A DNA stretch of 41,521 nucleotides from Sedimenticola thiotaurini (lineage in GTDB: Bacteria; Pseudomonadota; Gammaproteobacteria; Chromatiales; Chromatiaceae), in the NCBI GenBank assembly GCA_007713595.1, contig VMRY01000058.1, positions 1-41,521 of the forward strand, in the 5' to 3' direction. Below the pieces are notes generated by a model. The model was not told the DNA's origin and did not search any database. It saw nothing but the letters and a program-made list of their open reading frames with translations. Position 1 is the stretch's first letter. Each line of letters starts with the position of its first letter. Positions 1 through 8,033 of the stretch are shown here, piece by piece. A program made the position numbers and the translations under genes.

Positions 1-1
1 T

Positions 2-82
2 TTCTACAAGAAAACCATCGGTTACGGACTGCCGGACTTCGCAGAGGAACTCAACTACGGAGTCGATCTATCAACCATCTGA
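2..82 (+). CDS. C-terminal end of an unidentified protein (cut by window edge)
   Basis: Reading frame 2 is open from the window edge to a TGA and encodes 26 residues ending in GVDLSTI. It is followed by a hairpin and a good intrinsic terminator, which supports a real gene end. I do not recognise the family. Because a type III Res gene follows on the same strand, a Mod methylase tail is possible, but the terminator and the rep/Fic debris in between argue against a simple mod-res operon. Identity is a guess. Confidence 0.4.
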   Translation, partial: FYKKTIGYGLPDFAEELNYGVDLSTI

Positions 83-95
83 GGGTGGTATCAGA

Positions 96-121
96 TTGAT
101 GGGGTGAAGGTGCCCCATCAA
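96..121 (+). repeat. Inverted repeat / hairpin after the first gene
   Basis: TTGATGGGG (96-104) and CCCCATCAA (113-121) form a perfect 9-bp stem with an 8-nt loop. It lies 14 bases after the stop codon of the partial gene and just before the T-tailed terminator, so it is probably part of the same 3' end structure. Confidence 0.55.
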
Positions 122-149
122 CCATTAAATCCGTATACCCAAAATTATT

Positions 150-173
150 AGGGGCGCTTAGCCCCTCTTTTTT
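150..173 (+). terminator. Rho-independent terminator
   Basis: AGGGGC-GCTTA-GCCCCT hairpin (stem 6 bp) followed by CTTTTTT. A classic intrinsic terminator for the partial gene ending at 82. Confidence 0.8.
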
Positions 174-202
174 GCTCCGGGATTATTTGTGCATGGTGCC
201 CG

Positions 203-418
203 CTAGATGCCCAAGGCTAATTGTTGTTTCTCTTGGAAGTCGAAAGCTACCCCAGTGACCTTTCTCCCTTGAGTCACCTTCTCCCACTCGACCTTGTAAA
301 TGGATCTTTCGTTGATTTCTTCTGTCGCGGGTTCGATCACGCGCTTTCTGAAATCCGCGAACTTTTCATATTGCTTTGCTCCGATCTGTAGAATCTCCCG
401 TAGCTCGCCAATTTCAAA
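203..418 (-). pseudogene. Truncated replication initiator (Rep_3 family) C-terminal fragment
   Basis: The minus-strand frame encodes about 72 residues that match the C-terminal winged-helix region of Rep_3 initiators. The pattern F..R.RVI.PA..E.N......EW.....GR.V....F.F.EK.Q.AL is shared with the complete initiator at 34816-35541 of this window. Everything N-terminal of this is missing, and the frame runs straight into Fic-coding DNA of the opposite strand at about 418-424. The fragment is similar to but clearly different from the intact Rep, so it comes from another replicon rather than from duplication of the local rep. It cannot be a functional initiator. Confidence 0.7.
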
Positions 419-423
419 CTGCC

Positions 424-618
424 TTTTTCCGAACTTCCGATCTGGCTCAAAAGCTGTCTGTTGACTATGGCATCCACGAGAAGACCGCCCCGGCACTGCT
501 GCGACAGCTGAAGGAGGCCGGCATTCTATTGGAGCTGCAGCCGGGTAGCGGCCGCCGTGCGGCCACCCTGTGCTTTCCCAGGCTGATCAACCTTGCCGAA
601 GGTCGGGAGGTGCTATGA
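424..618 (+). pseudogene. Truncated Fic-family protein, C-terminal winged helix only
   Basis: The plus-strand frame starting FRTSDLAQKLSVDYG and ending in GREVL* resembles the C-terminal winged-helix domain that follows the Fic core in Fic/DOC proteins (helix, S....TAP.LLRQL.EAGIL, basic wing). The Fic motif HPFxDGNGR and all N-terminal parts are absent. The 5' boundary abuts the truncated rep fragment of the opposite strand, with no start codon or ribosome site of its own in a sensible place. Probably the remnant of a Fic gene that once sat upstream of the restriction gene. Confidence 0.6.
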
Positions 619-637
619 ACCGCTTGAGTAACGCCCG

Positions 638-670
638 GACTCCACAAAACTCGTTGTGGAGTCTTTTTTT
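638..670 (+). terminator. Rho-independent terminator after Fic remnant
   Basis: GACTCCACAA (638-647) pairs perfectly with TTGTGGAGTC (654-663) over a 6-nt loop, followed by seven T. Strong intrinsic terminator separating the upstream debris from the res gene. Confidence 0.8.
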
Positions 671-718
671 AGTTTTGCACTCCACTAATGTGGTAGCGGT
701 GTATGGCGACTCCACAAA
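638..718. repeat. Direct and inverted repeats of a CTCCAC motif upstream of res
   Basis: GACTCCACAAA occurs at 638-648 and again at 708-718. Between them CTCCAC-TAAT-GTGG (about 680-693) forms a small palindrome. The second direct copy lies 16 bases before the res start codon. It could be a regulatory site for res or a by-product of the terminator sequence. Confidence 0.45.
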
Positions 719-733
719 CAACAAGGCAAGCAC

Positions 734-3700
734 ATGAAGCTACACTTTGAACCCAACCTCGACTACCAGATGCAGGCCATCGAGGCCGTGTGCGACCTGT
801 TCCGCGGCCAGGAAATCTGCCGTACTGAGTTCACCGTGACCATGAAAGCCCCGGCTACTGCGGATAGCGACCTGTTCCCCGGCACCCAGCCCGAACAGAT
901 GACTCTGGGCATGGCCGAATCCGATCTGGGCGTGGGTAACCGCCTGACCCTGCTGGACGACGAGCTGCACAAGAATCTGGCGGATATCCAGCTACGAGGC
1001 GGCCTGCCGCCCTCCGGCAGTCTGACTTCCGGTGATTTCACCGTGGAGATGGAAACCGGCACAGGCAAGACCTATGTCTACCTGCGCTCGATATTCGAGC
1101 TGAACAAGCGCTATGGCTTCAGCAAGTTCGTGATTGTGGTGCCTTCGGTGGCGATTAAGGAGGGCGTCTACAAGACCCTGCAGATTACCGAAGATCACTT
1201 CAAGGGCCTGTATGCCGGCGTGCCCTTCGATTACTTCCTGTATGACTCCAGCAAGCTCGGCCAGGTGCGTAATTTCGCCACCAGCTCCAACATCCAGATC
1301 ATGGTGGTTACGGTCGGGGCCATCAACAAGAAGGATGTGAACAACCTCTACAAAGATAGCGAAAAGACTGGTGGCGAGAAGCCTATCGACCTGATCAAGG
1401 CCACCCGGCCGGTGCTGATCGTAGACGAGCCACAAAGCGTGGACGGCGGCCTGAAGGGCGCTGGCAAGACCGCGCTGGACGCCATGAACCCGCTATGCAC
1501 CTTGCGCTATTCCGCGACCCATGTGGACAAGCATCACATGGTGTTTCGCCTGGATGCGGTGGATGCCTACGAGCGCAAGCTGGTCAAGCAGATCGAGGTG
1601 GCCTCGGCCACGGTAGAAAATGCCCATAACAAGCCCTATGTTCGGCTCGTGGCGGTCAGCAACAAGCGCGGCACCATCAGCGCCAAAATTGCGCTGGATA
1701 TGCAAATGGCAGGTGGTGTACAGCGCCAGGAAGTCACGGTGCAGGATGGCGACGATCTGGAGCAGACCAGCAAACGGGCGATCTATGCCGATTTTCGCGT
1801 CGGCGAGATCAACACCGCCAAGGGCGAGGAGTTCATGGAGTTGCGCTATCCTGGCGGGGAAGCCTTTCTTGCCCCGGGACAGGCCCACGGCGATGTGGAC
1901 GCCCTGGCCGTGCAGCGGGAGATGATTCGCCGCACTATCCGCGAACACCTGGACAAGGAAAAGCGCCTGCGCCCGCTGGGCATCAAGGTGTTGTCGCTGT
2001 TTTTTATCGACGAGGTGGCTCGTTACCGTACCTATGACGCCGACGGCAACGCGGTGAAAGGTGACTATGCCCGCATCTTTGAAGAGGAATACCGTCGTGC
2101 CGCCAAGCTACCGGCCTACCAGAGCCTGTTTACAGAGATAGATCTGGACAGTGCCGCCGAGGAGGTGCACAACGGTTATTTCTCCATCGACAAGAAGGGT
2201 GGTTGGAGCGATACCGCCGAGAACAACGCCGGTAATCGAGAGAATGCCGAGCGGGCCTACAACCTGATCATGAAGGAGAAGGAAAAGCTGCTTGGCTTTG
2301 AAACGCCGCTGAAGTTCATCTTCTCCCACTCCGCGCTGAAGGAAGGTTGGGACAACCCCAATGTATTCCAGATCTGCACACTGCGCGATATCCAGACCGA
2401 GCGCGAGCGCCGCCAAACCATCGGGCGAGGTCTGCGACTGTGCGTCAACCAGAAGGGCGAACGAGTGCGTGGCTTCGAGGTCAACACCCTGACCGTGGTG
2501 GCGACGGAGAACTACCAGCAGTTTGCCGAAGCACTGCAGAAAGAGATCGAGGACGATACCGGCATTCGCTTTGGCGTGGTCGAACCGCATCAATTTGCCG
2601 CCATTACCGTGGTGGGTGAGGATGGCGAGGCTGCACCACTCGGAATGGAGCAGTCCCAGGCGCTGTGGAATCACCTGAAAGCCGCCGGCCACATTGATGC
2701 TAAAGGAAAAGTACAGGATTCCCTTAAAACAGCGCTCAAGGACGGTACCCTGACCCTGCCTGCCGAGTTTGATGCCCAGAAAGGGCAAATCGCCGAAGTA
2801 CTACGCAAGCTCTCCGGCCGGCTCGAAATCAGGAATGCGGACGAGCGCAAACAGATTGCTCTACGCAAAGGTCAGGACGGCAAGGCGATCTACCTCAGCG
2901 AGGAATTCAAGGCGCTGTGGGATCGCATCAAACACCAGACGACCTATCGCGTGCAGTTCGACAACGACAAACTGGTGACTGATTGCATCGCTTCGCTGCA
3001 AAAGGCCCCGTACATCGCCAAGGCACGTCTGCAATGGCGCAAGGCCGATATAGCCATTGGCAAGGCGGGCGTGGAAGCCACCGAAAAAGCCGGGGCCGCG
3101 ACGGTGGTCCTGGACGAATCGGATATTGAACTGCCAGACGTACTGACCGACCTGCAGGATCGGACACATCTGACTCGCCGCACGATCACTAGCATTCTGA
3201 CGGGCAGTGGGCGACTGGATGACTTCAAACGCAACCCGCAGCAATTTATCGAGCTGGCCAGTGGCATCATCAATCGCTGCAAGCGACTGGCCCTTGTGGA
3301 TGGCATCAAATACCAGAAGCTCGGCGATCAGCACATCTATGCCCAGGAATTGTTCGAGCAAGAGGAACTGACGGGCTACCTGAAAAACCTGCTGCTGGAT
3401 ACGCAGAAATCAATATACGAGCATGTGGTCTACGACTCTACCACCGAGCACGACTTTGCCGATGCGCTGGAGAAGAATGACGCCATCAAACTCTACGTCA
3501 AGCTGCCAGGCTGGTTCAAGGTGCCGACCCCGCTAGGTAGTTACAACCCGGACTGGGCGGTACTGGTAGAAGAAGATGGCACCGAGAGGTTGTACTTCGT
3601 GGTGGAAACCAAGAGCAGCCTGTTTACTGACGATCTGCGCGACAAGGAGAGCGCAAAGATCGAGTGTGGTAAGGCGCACTTCGCGGCGCTGGCCGAAGGC

Positions 3701-3769
3701 GACAATCCGGCACGTTATGTAGTGGCACGTTCGCTGGATGATGTGCTGAATGAAGCCGCTGGTACGTAG
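734..3769 (+). CDS. res: Type III restriction enzyme, Res (helicase-nuclease) subunit
   Basis: The 1011-residue protein has the layout of type III Res subunits, which translocate or slide on DNA with a Mod methylase and cut unmethylated DNA. Visible motifs: Walker A TGTGKT at residues 108-113, DEAD-like box DEPQ at 231-234, motif III SAT at 260-262, motif VI QTIGRGLRL at 561-569, and a C-terminal PD-(D/E)xK nuclease with D940 and E958-T-K960. All are intact, and the length is typical. The ATG follows a weak AAGG. No adjacent mod gene is seen; upstream lies a terminator and gene debris, and downstream an unrelated minus-strand gene. Res needs Mod for activity in known systems, so either the methylase lies outside the window, has been lost, or this is a Res-like stand-alone protein. 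Confidence 0.9.
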   Translation: MKLHFEPNLDYQMQAIEAVCDLFRGQEICRTEFTVTMKAPATADSDLFPGTQPEQMTLGMAESDLGVGNRLTLLDDELHKNLADIQLRGGLPPSGSLTSGDFTVEMETGTGKTYVYLRSIFELNKRYGFSKFVIVVPSVAIKEGVYKTLQITEDHFKGLYAGVPFDYFLYDSSKLGQVRNFATSSNIQIMVVTVGAINKKDVNNLYKDSEKTGGEKPIDLIKATRPVLIVDEPQSVDGGLKGAGKTALDAMNPLCTLRYSATHVDKHHMVFRLDAVDAYERKLVKQIEVASATVENAHNKPYVRLVAVSNKRGTISAKIALDMQMAGGVQRQEVTVQDGDDLEQTSKRAIYADFRVGEINTAKGEEFMELRYPGGEAFLAPGQAHGDVDALAVQREMIRRTIREHLDKEKRLRPLGIKVLSLFFIDEVARYRTYDADGNAVKGDYARIFEEEYRRAAKLPAYQSLFTEIDLDSAAEEVHNGYFSIDKKGGWSDTAENNAGNRENAERAYNLIMKEKEKLLGFETPLKFIFSHSALKEGWDNPNVFQICTLRDIQTERERRQTIGRGLRLCVNQKGERVRGFEVNTLTVVATENYQQFAEALQKEIEDDTGIRFGVVEPHQFAAITVVGEDGEAAPLGMEQSQALWNHLKAAGHIDAKGKVQDSLKTALKDGTLTLPAEFDAQKGQIAEVLRKLSGRLEIRNADERKQIALRKGQDGKAIYLSEEFKALWDRIKHQTTYRVQFDNDKLVTDCIASLQKAPYIAKARLQWRKADIAIGKAGVEATEKAGAATVVLDESDIELPDVLTDLQDRTHLTRRTITSILTGSGRLDDFKRNPQQFIELASGIINRCKRLALVDGIKYQKLGDQHIYAQELFEQEELTGYLKNLLLDTQKSIYEHVVYDSTTEHDFADALEKNDAIKLYVKLPGWFKVPTPLGSYNPDWAVLVEEDGTERLYFVVETKSSLFTDDLRDKESAKIECGKAHFAALAEGDNPARYVVARSLDDVLNEAAGT

Positions 3770-3908
3770 GACGGCTCACGGCCGGAGTAACGATGCCGCT
3801 TTGTTGCTGCCACCAAAGGGTATGTCTGCACGGGCGGTCATATGTCTGCCCTACAACAAAGTCCATATGCGATTGCCCTACAAATCAATAAAGGAGAACA
3901 GTTTAGAA

Positions 3909-4550
3909 TTAACTATCAGATTTAAACTCAACAACATTACTATTATCTTTTTTATTTTCGAGAACCAAGCCTTCATCATCAAGCATACTCATATCTCCAG
4001 CTGCATTTTTGAGAATTTCCATCACCTTGTGAATCTTCTTTGCTCTCGCTCTAGATTTTTCTATTTGTTCATCTCCACCGAGAATATTTAATATAGATTT
4101 TGAGTTTTCAAGCCTATCGATACTATTTTCCAAAGAACTTAGCAATGTTTTTAGTAGATAAGTATTTGCTGACTCTGTTCCTAACACGCCTTTCCTCATT
4201 AGTTCATCAACAAACTTTATTTTTAGTTCAGGATTACTGTCAGGATGAATATATGAACCCTTTTTATGATCTAACTTCAGAGCAAAGTCTAGAAACATAG
4301 AACTTACATTAATACAATCCTCTATCGTCATTTTATAAAACATAAGCGAAATTTGATTGTTCTGTGCACGGCTGGTTTTTGAAGTAGAACCTTTTATTTC
4401 TAGACAATCGTAATATGGTCGCCGACCAGCTGTAGAAATTCCATCTTCTACAATTTCGTACGATGAATTCAATTTTCCTCGAAGAGTCTTAAAGGCTTTA
4501 GTTTTACTTTTATCGTACTTATGCCCATATCCAGATAACAAAAAATCCAT
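3909..4550 (-). CDS. Hypothetical protein, AT-rich accessory gene
   Basis: 213 residues, mostly charged and helical, with no signal peptide or membrane segment and no motif I recognise. A GRRPYYDCLEI segment near residue 43 and a Lys/Arg-rich helical stretch near residues 165-185 are visible. The start is well supported by AAGGAGA six to seven bases before the ATG on the minus strand. Base composition is distinctly more AT-rich than the res gene, as expected for a recently acquired gene. It is convergent with res and has no operon partner. Function unknown; defence or toxin-related roles are possible from location only. Confidence 0.6.
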   Translation of the reverse strand: MDFLLSGYGHKYDKSKTKAFKTLRGKLNSSYEIVEDGISTAGRRPYYDCLEIKGSTSKTSRAQNNQISLMFYKMTIEDCINVSSMFLDFALKLDHKKGSYIHPDSNPELKIKFVDELMRKGVLGTESANTYLLKTLLSSLENSIDRLENSKSILNILGGDEQIEKSRARAKKIHKVMEILKNAAGDMSMLDDEGLVLENKKDNSNVVEFKSDS

Positions 4551-4787
4551 CTATCTCTCCTTAGTTATTTCACTCTAATTTAAAAAACTAATTTCACCAT
4601 CACTACTTTTCCATTCAGTGATTAAAGGCCTACGCAGCAATCGGATCATTACCAATCTAGTTGCAAGACCCGAAACCCCAGAACCGAAATTGACGCTTAT
4701 CCGGGAGGGAGTCTCGCCCGGCAGAATATACAGCATTATCAATCCGCTTCTGACCCCATTGCCTTTGTCGTCAGCTGAAGCGAGGTA

Positions 4788-5222
4788 TTAGGGGCTCTCT
4801 ATGGATGCGAACTTGGTATTGAGTTCAGCCAAGCATTCTATTAACTCGCGGTGAAGACAGTCAGCCGTTATATATTGTGCCTCCACCTTGAAATCACTAG
4901 CAGCACCATAGCGGAGCATGTGTTGCTTGTAATAGGAGTTGAGAATCTTCAACTCTTTCATCGCCTCCTTGGAGAACAAGGCCTCGGTAGAGCCCTCATT
5001 TATTTCGTTAATGAGCAACTCAAGATCGTGCCCATAGTCACCTTTCAGTTTTTGTTCGAACTTTTCATAGTTGCGTGAAAGAAGGAGTGCCTTGCCGATG
5101 CATTCAATACCTTGACACACAAGGTGCAGATAGACGAACTTGTGACCTTCGTAAGCCTTGACCAATCCACCGGCCATGACGAAGCTGCGGCCCTTTTCGA
5201 ACATCGGAAAAGTGATGTGCAT
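4788..5222 (-). CDS. HEPN-like domain protein (small helical protein)
   Basis: 144 residues, all-helical in appearance. The core, HLVCQGIECIGKALLL followed by a YGHDLELLI segment, resembles HEPN-type helical proteins (Y.HL..QGIE...KALLL......GHDLE.L). The typical catalytic Rx4-6H of HEPN RNases is not obvious, so it may be a structural or antitoxin-like HEPN. GAGGG about ten bases before the ATG supports the start. The gene is flanked by GGGTCAGA-type motifs in inverted orientation (4749-4757 and 5246-5253), suggesting it moved as a unit. Family assignment is by eye and moderate. Confidence 0.5.
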   Translation of the reverse strand: MHITFPMFEKGRSFVMAGGLVKAYEGHKFVYLHLVCQGIECIGKALLLSRNYEKFEQKLKGDYGHDLELLINEINEGSTEALFSKEAMKELKILNSYYKQHMLRYGAASDFKVEAQYITADCLHRELIECLAELNTKFASIESP

Positions 5223-5245
5223 GGATGATCCCTCGTAAATACATA

Positions 5246-5284
5246 GGGTCAGACTTGATCGATCGCTTTAATCGCGTCTGCCCC
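5246..5284. repeat. REP-like hairpin (GGGTCAGAC ... GTCTGCCCC)
   Basis: GGGTCAGAC (5246-5254) and GTCTGCCCC (5276-5284) form an imperfect stem enclosing GATCGATC. A matching TCTGACCCC lies at 4749-4757 on the far side of the HEPN-like gene. GGGTCAGA-type motifs are familiar from palindromic repeats and insertion-sequence ends in proteobacteria. No transposase remains nearby. Confidence 0.45.
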
Positions 5285-5319
5285 ACTTATTTTCAGTCTT
5301 TGGGGTTGAGTGACACCCA

Positions 5320-5538
5320 TTATTGTTTGTTTTTAGAGATTCCCATAATAGAAAAGCCTTCTCTCTGAAAAGAACCGTTTTCTTGGAGTACTTTTATTGG
5401 GTGCACGTACCGCAATTCAAGGCGAGGACGATAGAAATTATTATATGCTTCCTCCCATTCCTTGCTTGATCCACCAACAACAGGACTAGCGCTAAAATTA
5501 GTTACTACTCTACTTCTTTCATAGCATTTTACGCGTAA
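5320..5538 (-). pseudogene. Gene remnant, C-terminal coding fragment without a start
   Basis: The minus-strand frame ending at 5320 is open for 72 codons and reads as natural protein, for example SSKEWEEAYNNFYRPRLELR followed by a hydrophobic beta-like HPIKVLQENGSF. It has no ATG, GTG or TTG with a ribosome site at its upstream end, where it meets a stop at 5539-5541. I read it as the tail of a broken gene of unknown family. Confidence 0.35.
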
Positions 5539-5640
5539 TTAAATCAATGACATACATACGCCCTAGGCGATTCTAGTTCTAAACGCAGCGTGACACAACC
5601 GAAATGAAACATTTTTGGACGAACATTATGTGTCTCCACC

Positions 5641-5781
5641 ATCCCCATACAAATCCAAAGGTATTACAGCGGCTATCAGATCAAACTGGCCGCGCTGCAG
5701 ATGAATGGCGAATCGTTCTCCTGGCGCCTAAAGAATCAGAGTAAAGAACCAGCCGTGCTCCAGCCCGGCTTACTCATCTAA
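5641..5781 (+). pseudogene. Gene remnant, short C-terminal coding fragment
   Basis: A plus-strand frame encodes YYSGYQIKLAALQ and continues through SFSWRLKNQ and AVLQPGLLI before the stop at 779-781. The residue pattern looks coding, but there is no initiation site. It overlaps the stop of the VirB1-like gene tail-to-tail by 8 bases. Family not recognised; the remnant marks the left boundary of the transfer module. Confidence 0.3.
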
Positions 5782-6337
5782 AATCAACGGCCATATCGTC
5801 CAGACTTTCCTCATCCCTCCCGACAGTAAACACCACCTCCATGGTGGAAGCAGCGGGATCGACGCCATATCTAATATAGTGTGTCACTCGCTCAACATAA
5901 CCATTCGAGAAGCCTTTCCAGGTGCTTCCAGTGTTGTACAGCGACAACGCGCCTTGCATCTGCGAATAGGGGGAGGGGAATACGTTACCCTGACCGTTGA
6001 CCTGTGCCACTGCATCCAGGTATATCTGGCTTCCCAGCTGGATATTCCGACAAGGCTCAAAGGCCTCTGCAATGGAAGCACCCATCCGAGCCAAGTTGTC
6101 GCTATTCACCTGCATCAACCCCACATCGACGCTATAGCCCCGAGACACCAGGTCAACTGCCACCATGACCGCCTCGGTCAGACTCTTGGGCCGTACCCAT
6201 CGAGGGGCAGCCTGTCCCCTCCGTGTATTAACGCCCAGAGCATAGGGCAAACGCCGGGATTCCACCTGGACAATGGCCTCGACTACTTCCGCCGGCGCAC
6301 CTAAATTGCACTCTTCTATGAGGAGAGGTAAGTCCAT
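5774..6337 (-). CDS. VirB1-like lytic transglycosylase of the transfer system
   Basis: 187 residues with the fold pattern of SLT/lysozyme-like transglycosylases: the catalytic Glu in VQVESRRLPYALGVN (E26), the GLMQVNSDNL helix, and the C-terminal ALSLYNTGS segment. Such enzymes (VirB1 of Ti, TrbN of RP4) locally open peptidoglycan so the conjugation channel can cross the wall. No clear signal peptide is seen, which is odd for an exported enzyme. It is the last gene of the leftward tra run; its ATG overlaps the TAA of traB (TAATG), so translation is probably coupled. Confidence 0.85.
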   Translation of the reverse strand: MDLPLLIEECNLGAPAEVVEAIVQVESRRLPYALGVNTRRGQAAPRWVRPKSLTEAVMVAVDLVSRGYSVDVGLMQVNSDNLARMGASIAEAFEPCRNIQLGSQIYLDAVAQVNGQGNVFPSPYSQMQGALSLYNTGSTWKGFSNGYVERVTHYIRYGVDPAASTMEVVFTVGRDEESLDDMAVDFR

Positions 6338-7512
6338 TATCGATTCACCGCATAAATCAATGATTTATCAAAAAGCGAGGCCCAGGCCTTCAGCGCAGAC
6401 ACCTGTATCGCCGGGATATCGCCGCCCCTGGCCCACCAGTCATTACTCATACCGATCAGGACATCCGGATCGGTGGACATGGCCACCAGGGGAGGCCAGA
6501 ACAGCAGCTGTTCATAACAGATCAAAAACGCCGACCGCCTACCATCAATCTCAACCGACTGCGGAGCAAACCAGGCGGGGAGGGCGCTCTGATCACTCCA
6601 GGGTCGCCACATCGACACCGGCACCGGCATCAGTTGCTGATACACCGGATCGCCACCGGCACTGGTCAATCGGACAGCGGCGTTTTTATAGCCCTTCTGC
6701 GTGGGCAGCTCAGCACCAAACAGGATGGTCTGACCGCGACCCTCGGCGCGTCGCGCCAATTCATCCCAAAGAAAAAGAGACGCGTCACTCCACTGACCGA
6801 CGATGGTTTCAGGTAAGATCAGGACTCGCTCATTTCGGCGCATCAACTGATCAACAAGTGATTGTTGACGTTGTGCCGCCGTCAGTCCGGACGTCGATCC
6901 AGAGGCCATCAGGTAGGAAGTATTGACGGCCGCCCAGTGCGGAGGAGGGGCCTTCACACTTAGCGGTGTCACCATTGAGACCATAAACCAGAGGATGGCT
7001 AAGAGCGGGAAGCGAGAGGCTAGGCACACCGCCACAAACGTAGCACCCAGGCCAAACCACCCCCAGCCTGGCAGTAACACCCCGGCAGCGGTTAAGGGAT
7101 TGGTCCAGCCCACTATGCCGATAGGTGGCACCGATACCAGCACCAAAATCACCGCAAAACGCCAGATCGCCGGATTACGCCGCCACAGCAAGGCGTAGGG
7201 CAAGGACAGCAGCAGCGAGGCCCCGATCAACAGCAGCCAACCATTTTGGGTGCCCTGCCCAAAAAACACTGCCGCGCCGGCGGGGATGTCTCGCGCCGCC
7301 ACCAGGTAATAGGTCAGGGCGATCAACCAGGCGAGCAAACGGCTGTGCGCGATGCCCCAGAAGGACGGCAAAAAGAGCGCGGCACCCAACAAGATCACCT
7401 CGCCATGCCACGCCAGATAGGCGGTCAAGCCGGTGAGCGTTAGGAGCGTTCCCGCGTAGACGAGTCGGTGGGTTAACAGCTCTTGACGGCCAACTAAGGC
7501 GATTCCGTCCAT
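6337..7512 (-). CDS. traB: Conjugal transfer protein TraB (nitrilase-like membrane protein)
   Basis: 391 residues. The N-terminal half has several hydrophobic segments (roughly residues 17-185), and the C-terminal half is a carbon-nitrogen hydrolase domain. The usual Glu-Lys-Cys triad is readable: LPET (Glu, around residue 235), GYKNAA (Lys) and FLICYEQLLF (Cys). This is the arrangement of TraB of Ti plasmids, related in layout to apolipoprotein N-acyltransferase. Ti TraB affects transfer efficiency but its substrate is unsettled. It overlaps traF by 19 bases. GAGG ten bases before the ATG supports the start. Confidence 0.85.
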   Translation of the reverse strand: MDGIALVGRQELLTHRLVYAGTLLTLTGLTAYLAWHGEVILLGAALFLPSFWGIAHSRLLAWLIALTYYLVAARDIPAGAAVFFGQGTQNGWLLLIGASLLLSLPYALLWRRNPAIWRFAVILVLVSVPPIGIVGWTNPLTAAGVLLPGWGWFGLGATFVAVCLASRFPLLAILWFMVSMVTPLSVKAPPPHWAAVNTSYLMASGSTSGLTAAQRQQSLVDQLMRRNERVLILPETIVGQWSDASLFLWDELARRAEGRGQTILFGAELPTQKGYKNAAVRLTSAGGDPVYQQLMPVPVSMWRPWSDQSALPAWFAPQSVEIDGRRSAFLICYEQLLFWPPLVAMSTDPDVLIGMSNDWWARGGDIPAIQVSALKAWASLFDKSLIYAVNR

Positions 7513-8033
7513 AGGGGGGTTACCTCACTAATCAGATCCTTGATAGGAGTGGTGCCAAAATACCGTCCATCGAATGAGCGGGGGTGATAGTCGGAGAGCA
7601 AGAGAACATGGCCAACCGGGACGATGCCGCCCGTCTGTACCGGCATCGAACGTCCGGCGCTATCTTCGGTCAATGGCTGCGTATTGGGTACCAGCTGGCC
7701 GTTGACCTCGATACCTGCGTCAGTCACGGTCCAGCGATCCCCGGCCACCGCCCAAATGCGCTTTAACAGGGCCTCAACCCCGTCGCAGTCGAAACCCCAG
7801 GGTAGATACCCCCGCTCAATAAATTCACGGCGTACTGACTTGCCCGGCGCACAGGCCAACACATAGGGATGCTCGCCGGCATGGGTCGGGTCATAGTCGC
7901 CAGACTTCTGCCATAACCCGCGGGGGTAGCTTGCGGTGTGATTCAGATACAGTCCGCCGGCGCGGGCTATACCGATCACAGCCAGGACAGCCAGCAACGC
8001 CGCCAGCGCCTTAATCAATCGACGTTTAGCCAT
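7494..8033 (-). CDS. traF: Conjugative transfer signal peptidase TraF
   Basis: 179 residues with an N-terminal hydrophobic segment (residues 8-25) and an S26-type signal peptidase domain: SYPRGLW with the catalytic Ser, KRIWAVAGD with the general-base Lys region, and the closing SFDGRYFG box. In RP4, TraF trims and cyclises the TrbC pilin. Here the target pilin is not in the window. It overlaps traG by one base and traB by 19, within a tightly packed leftward operon. Confidence 0.88.
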   Translation of the reverse strand: MAKRRLIKALAALLAVLAVIGIARAGGLYLNHTASYPRGLWQKSGDYDPTHAGEHPYVLACAPGKSVRREFIERGYLPWGFDCDGVEALLKRIWAVAGDRWTVTDAGIEVNGQLVPNTQPLTEDSAGRSMPVQTGGIVPVGHVLLLSDYHPRSFDGRYFGTTPIKDLISEVTPLWTESP

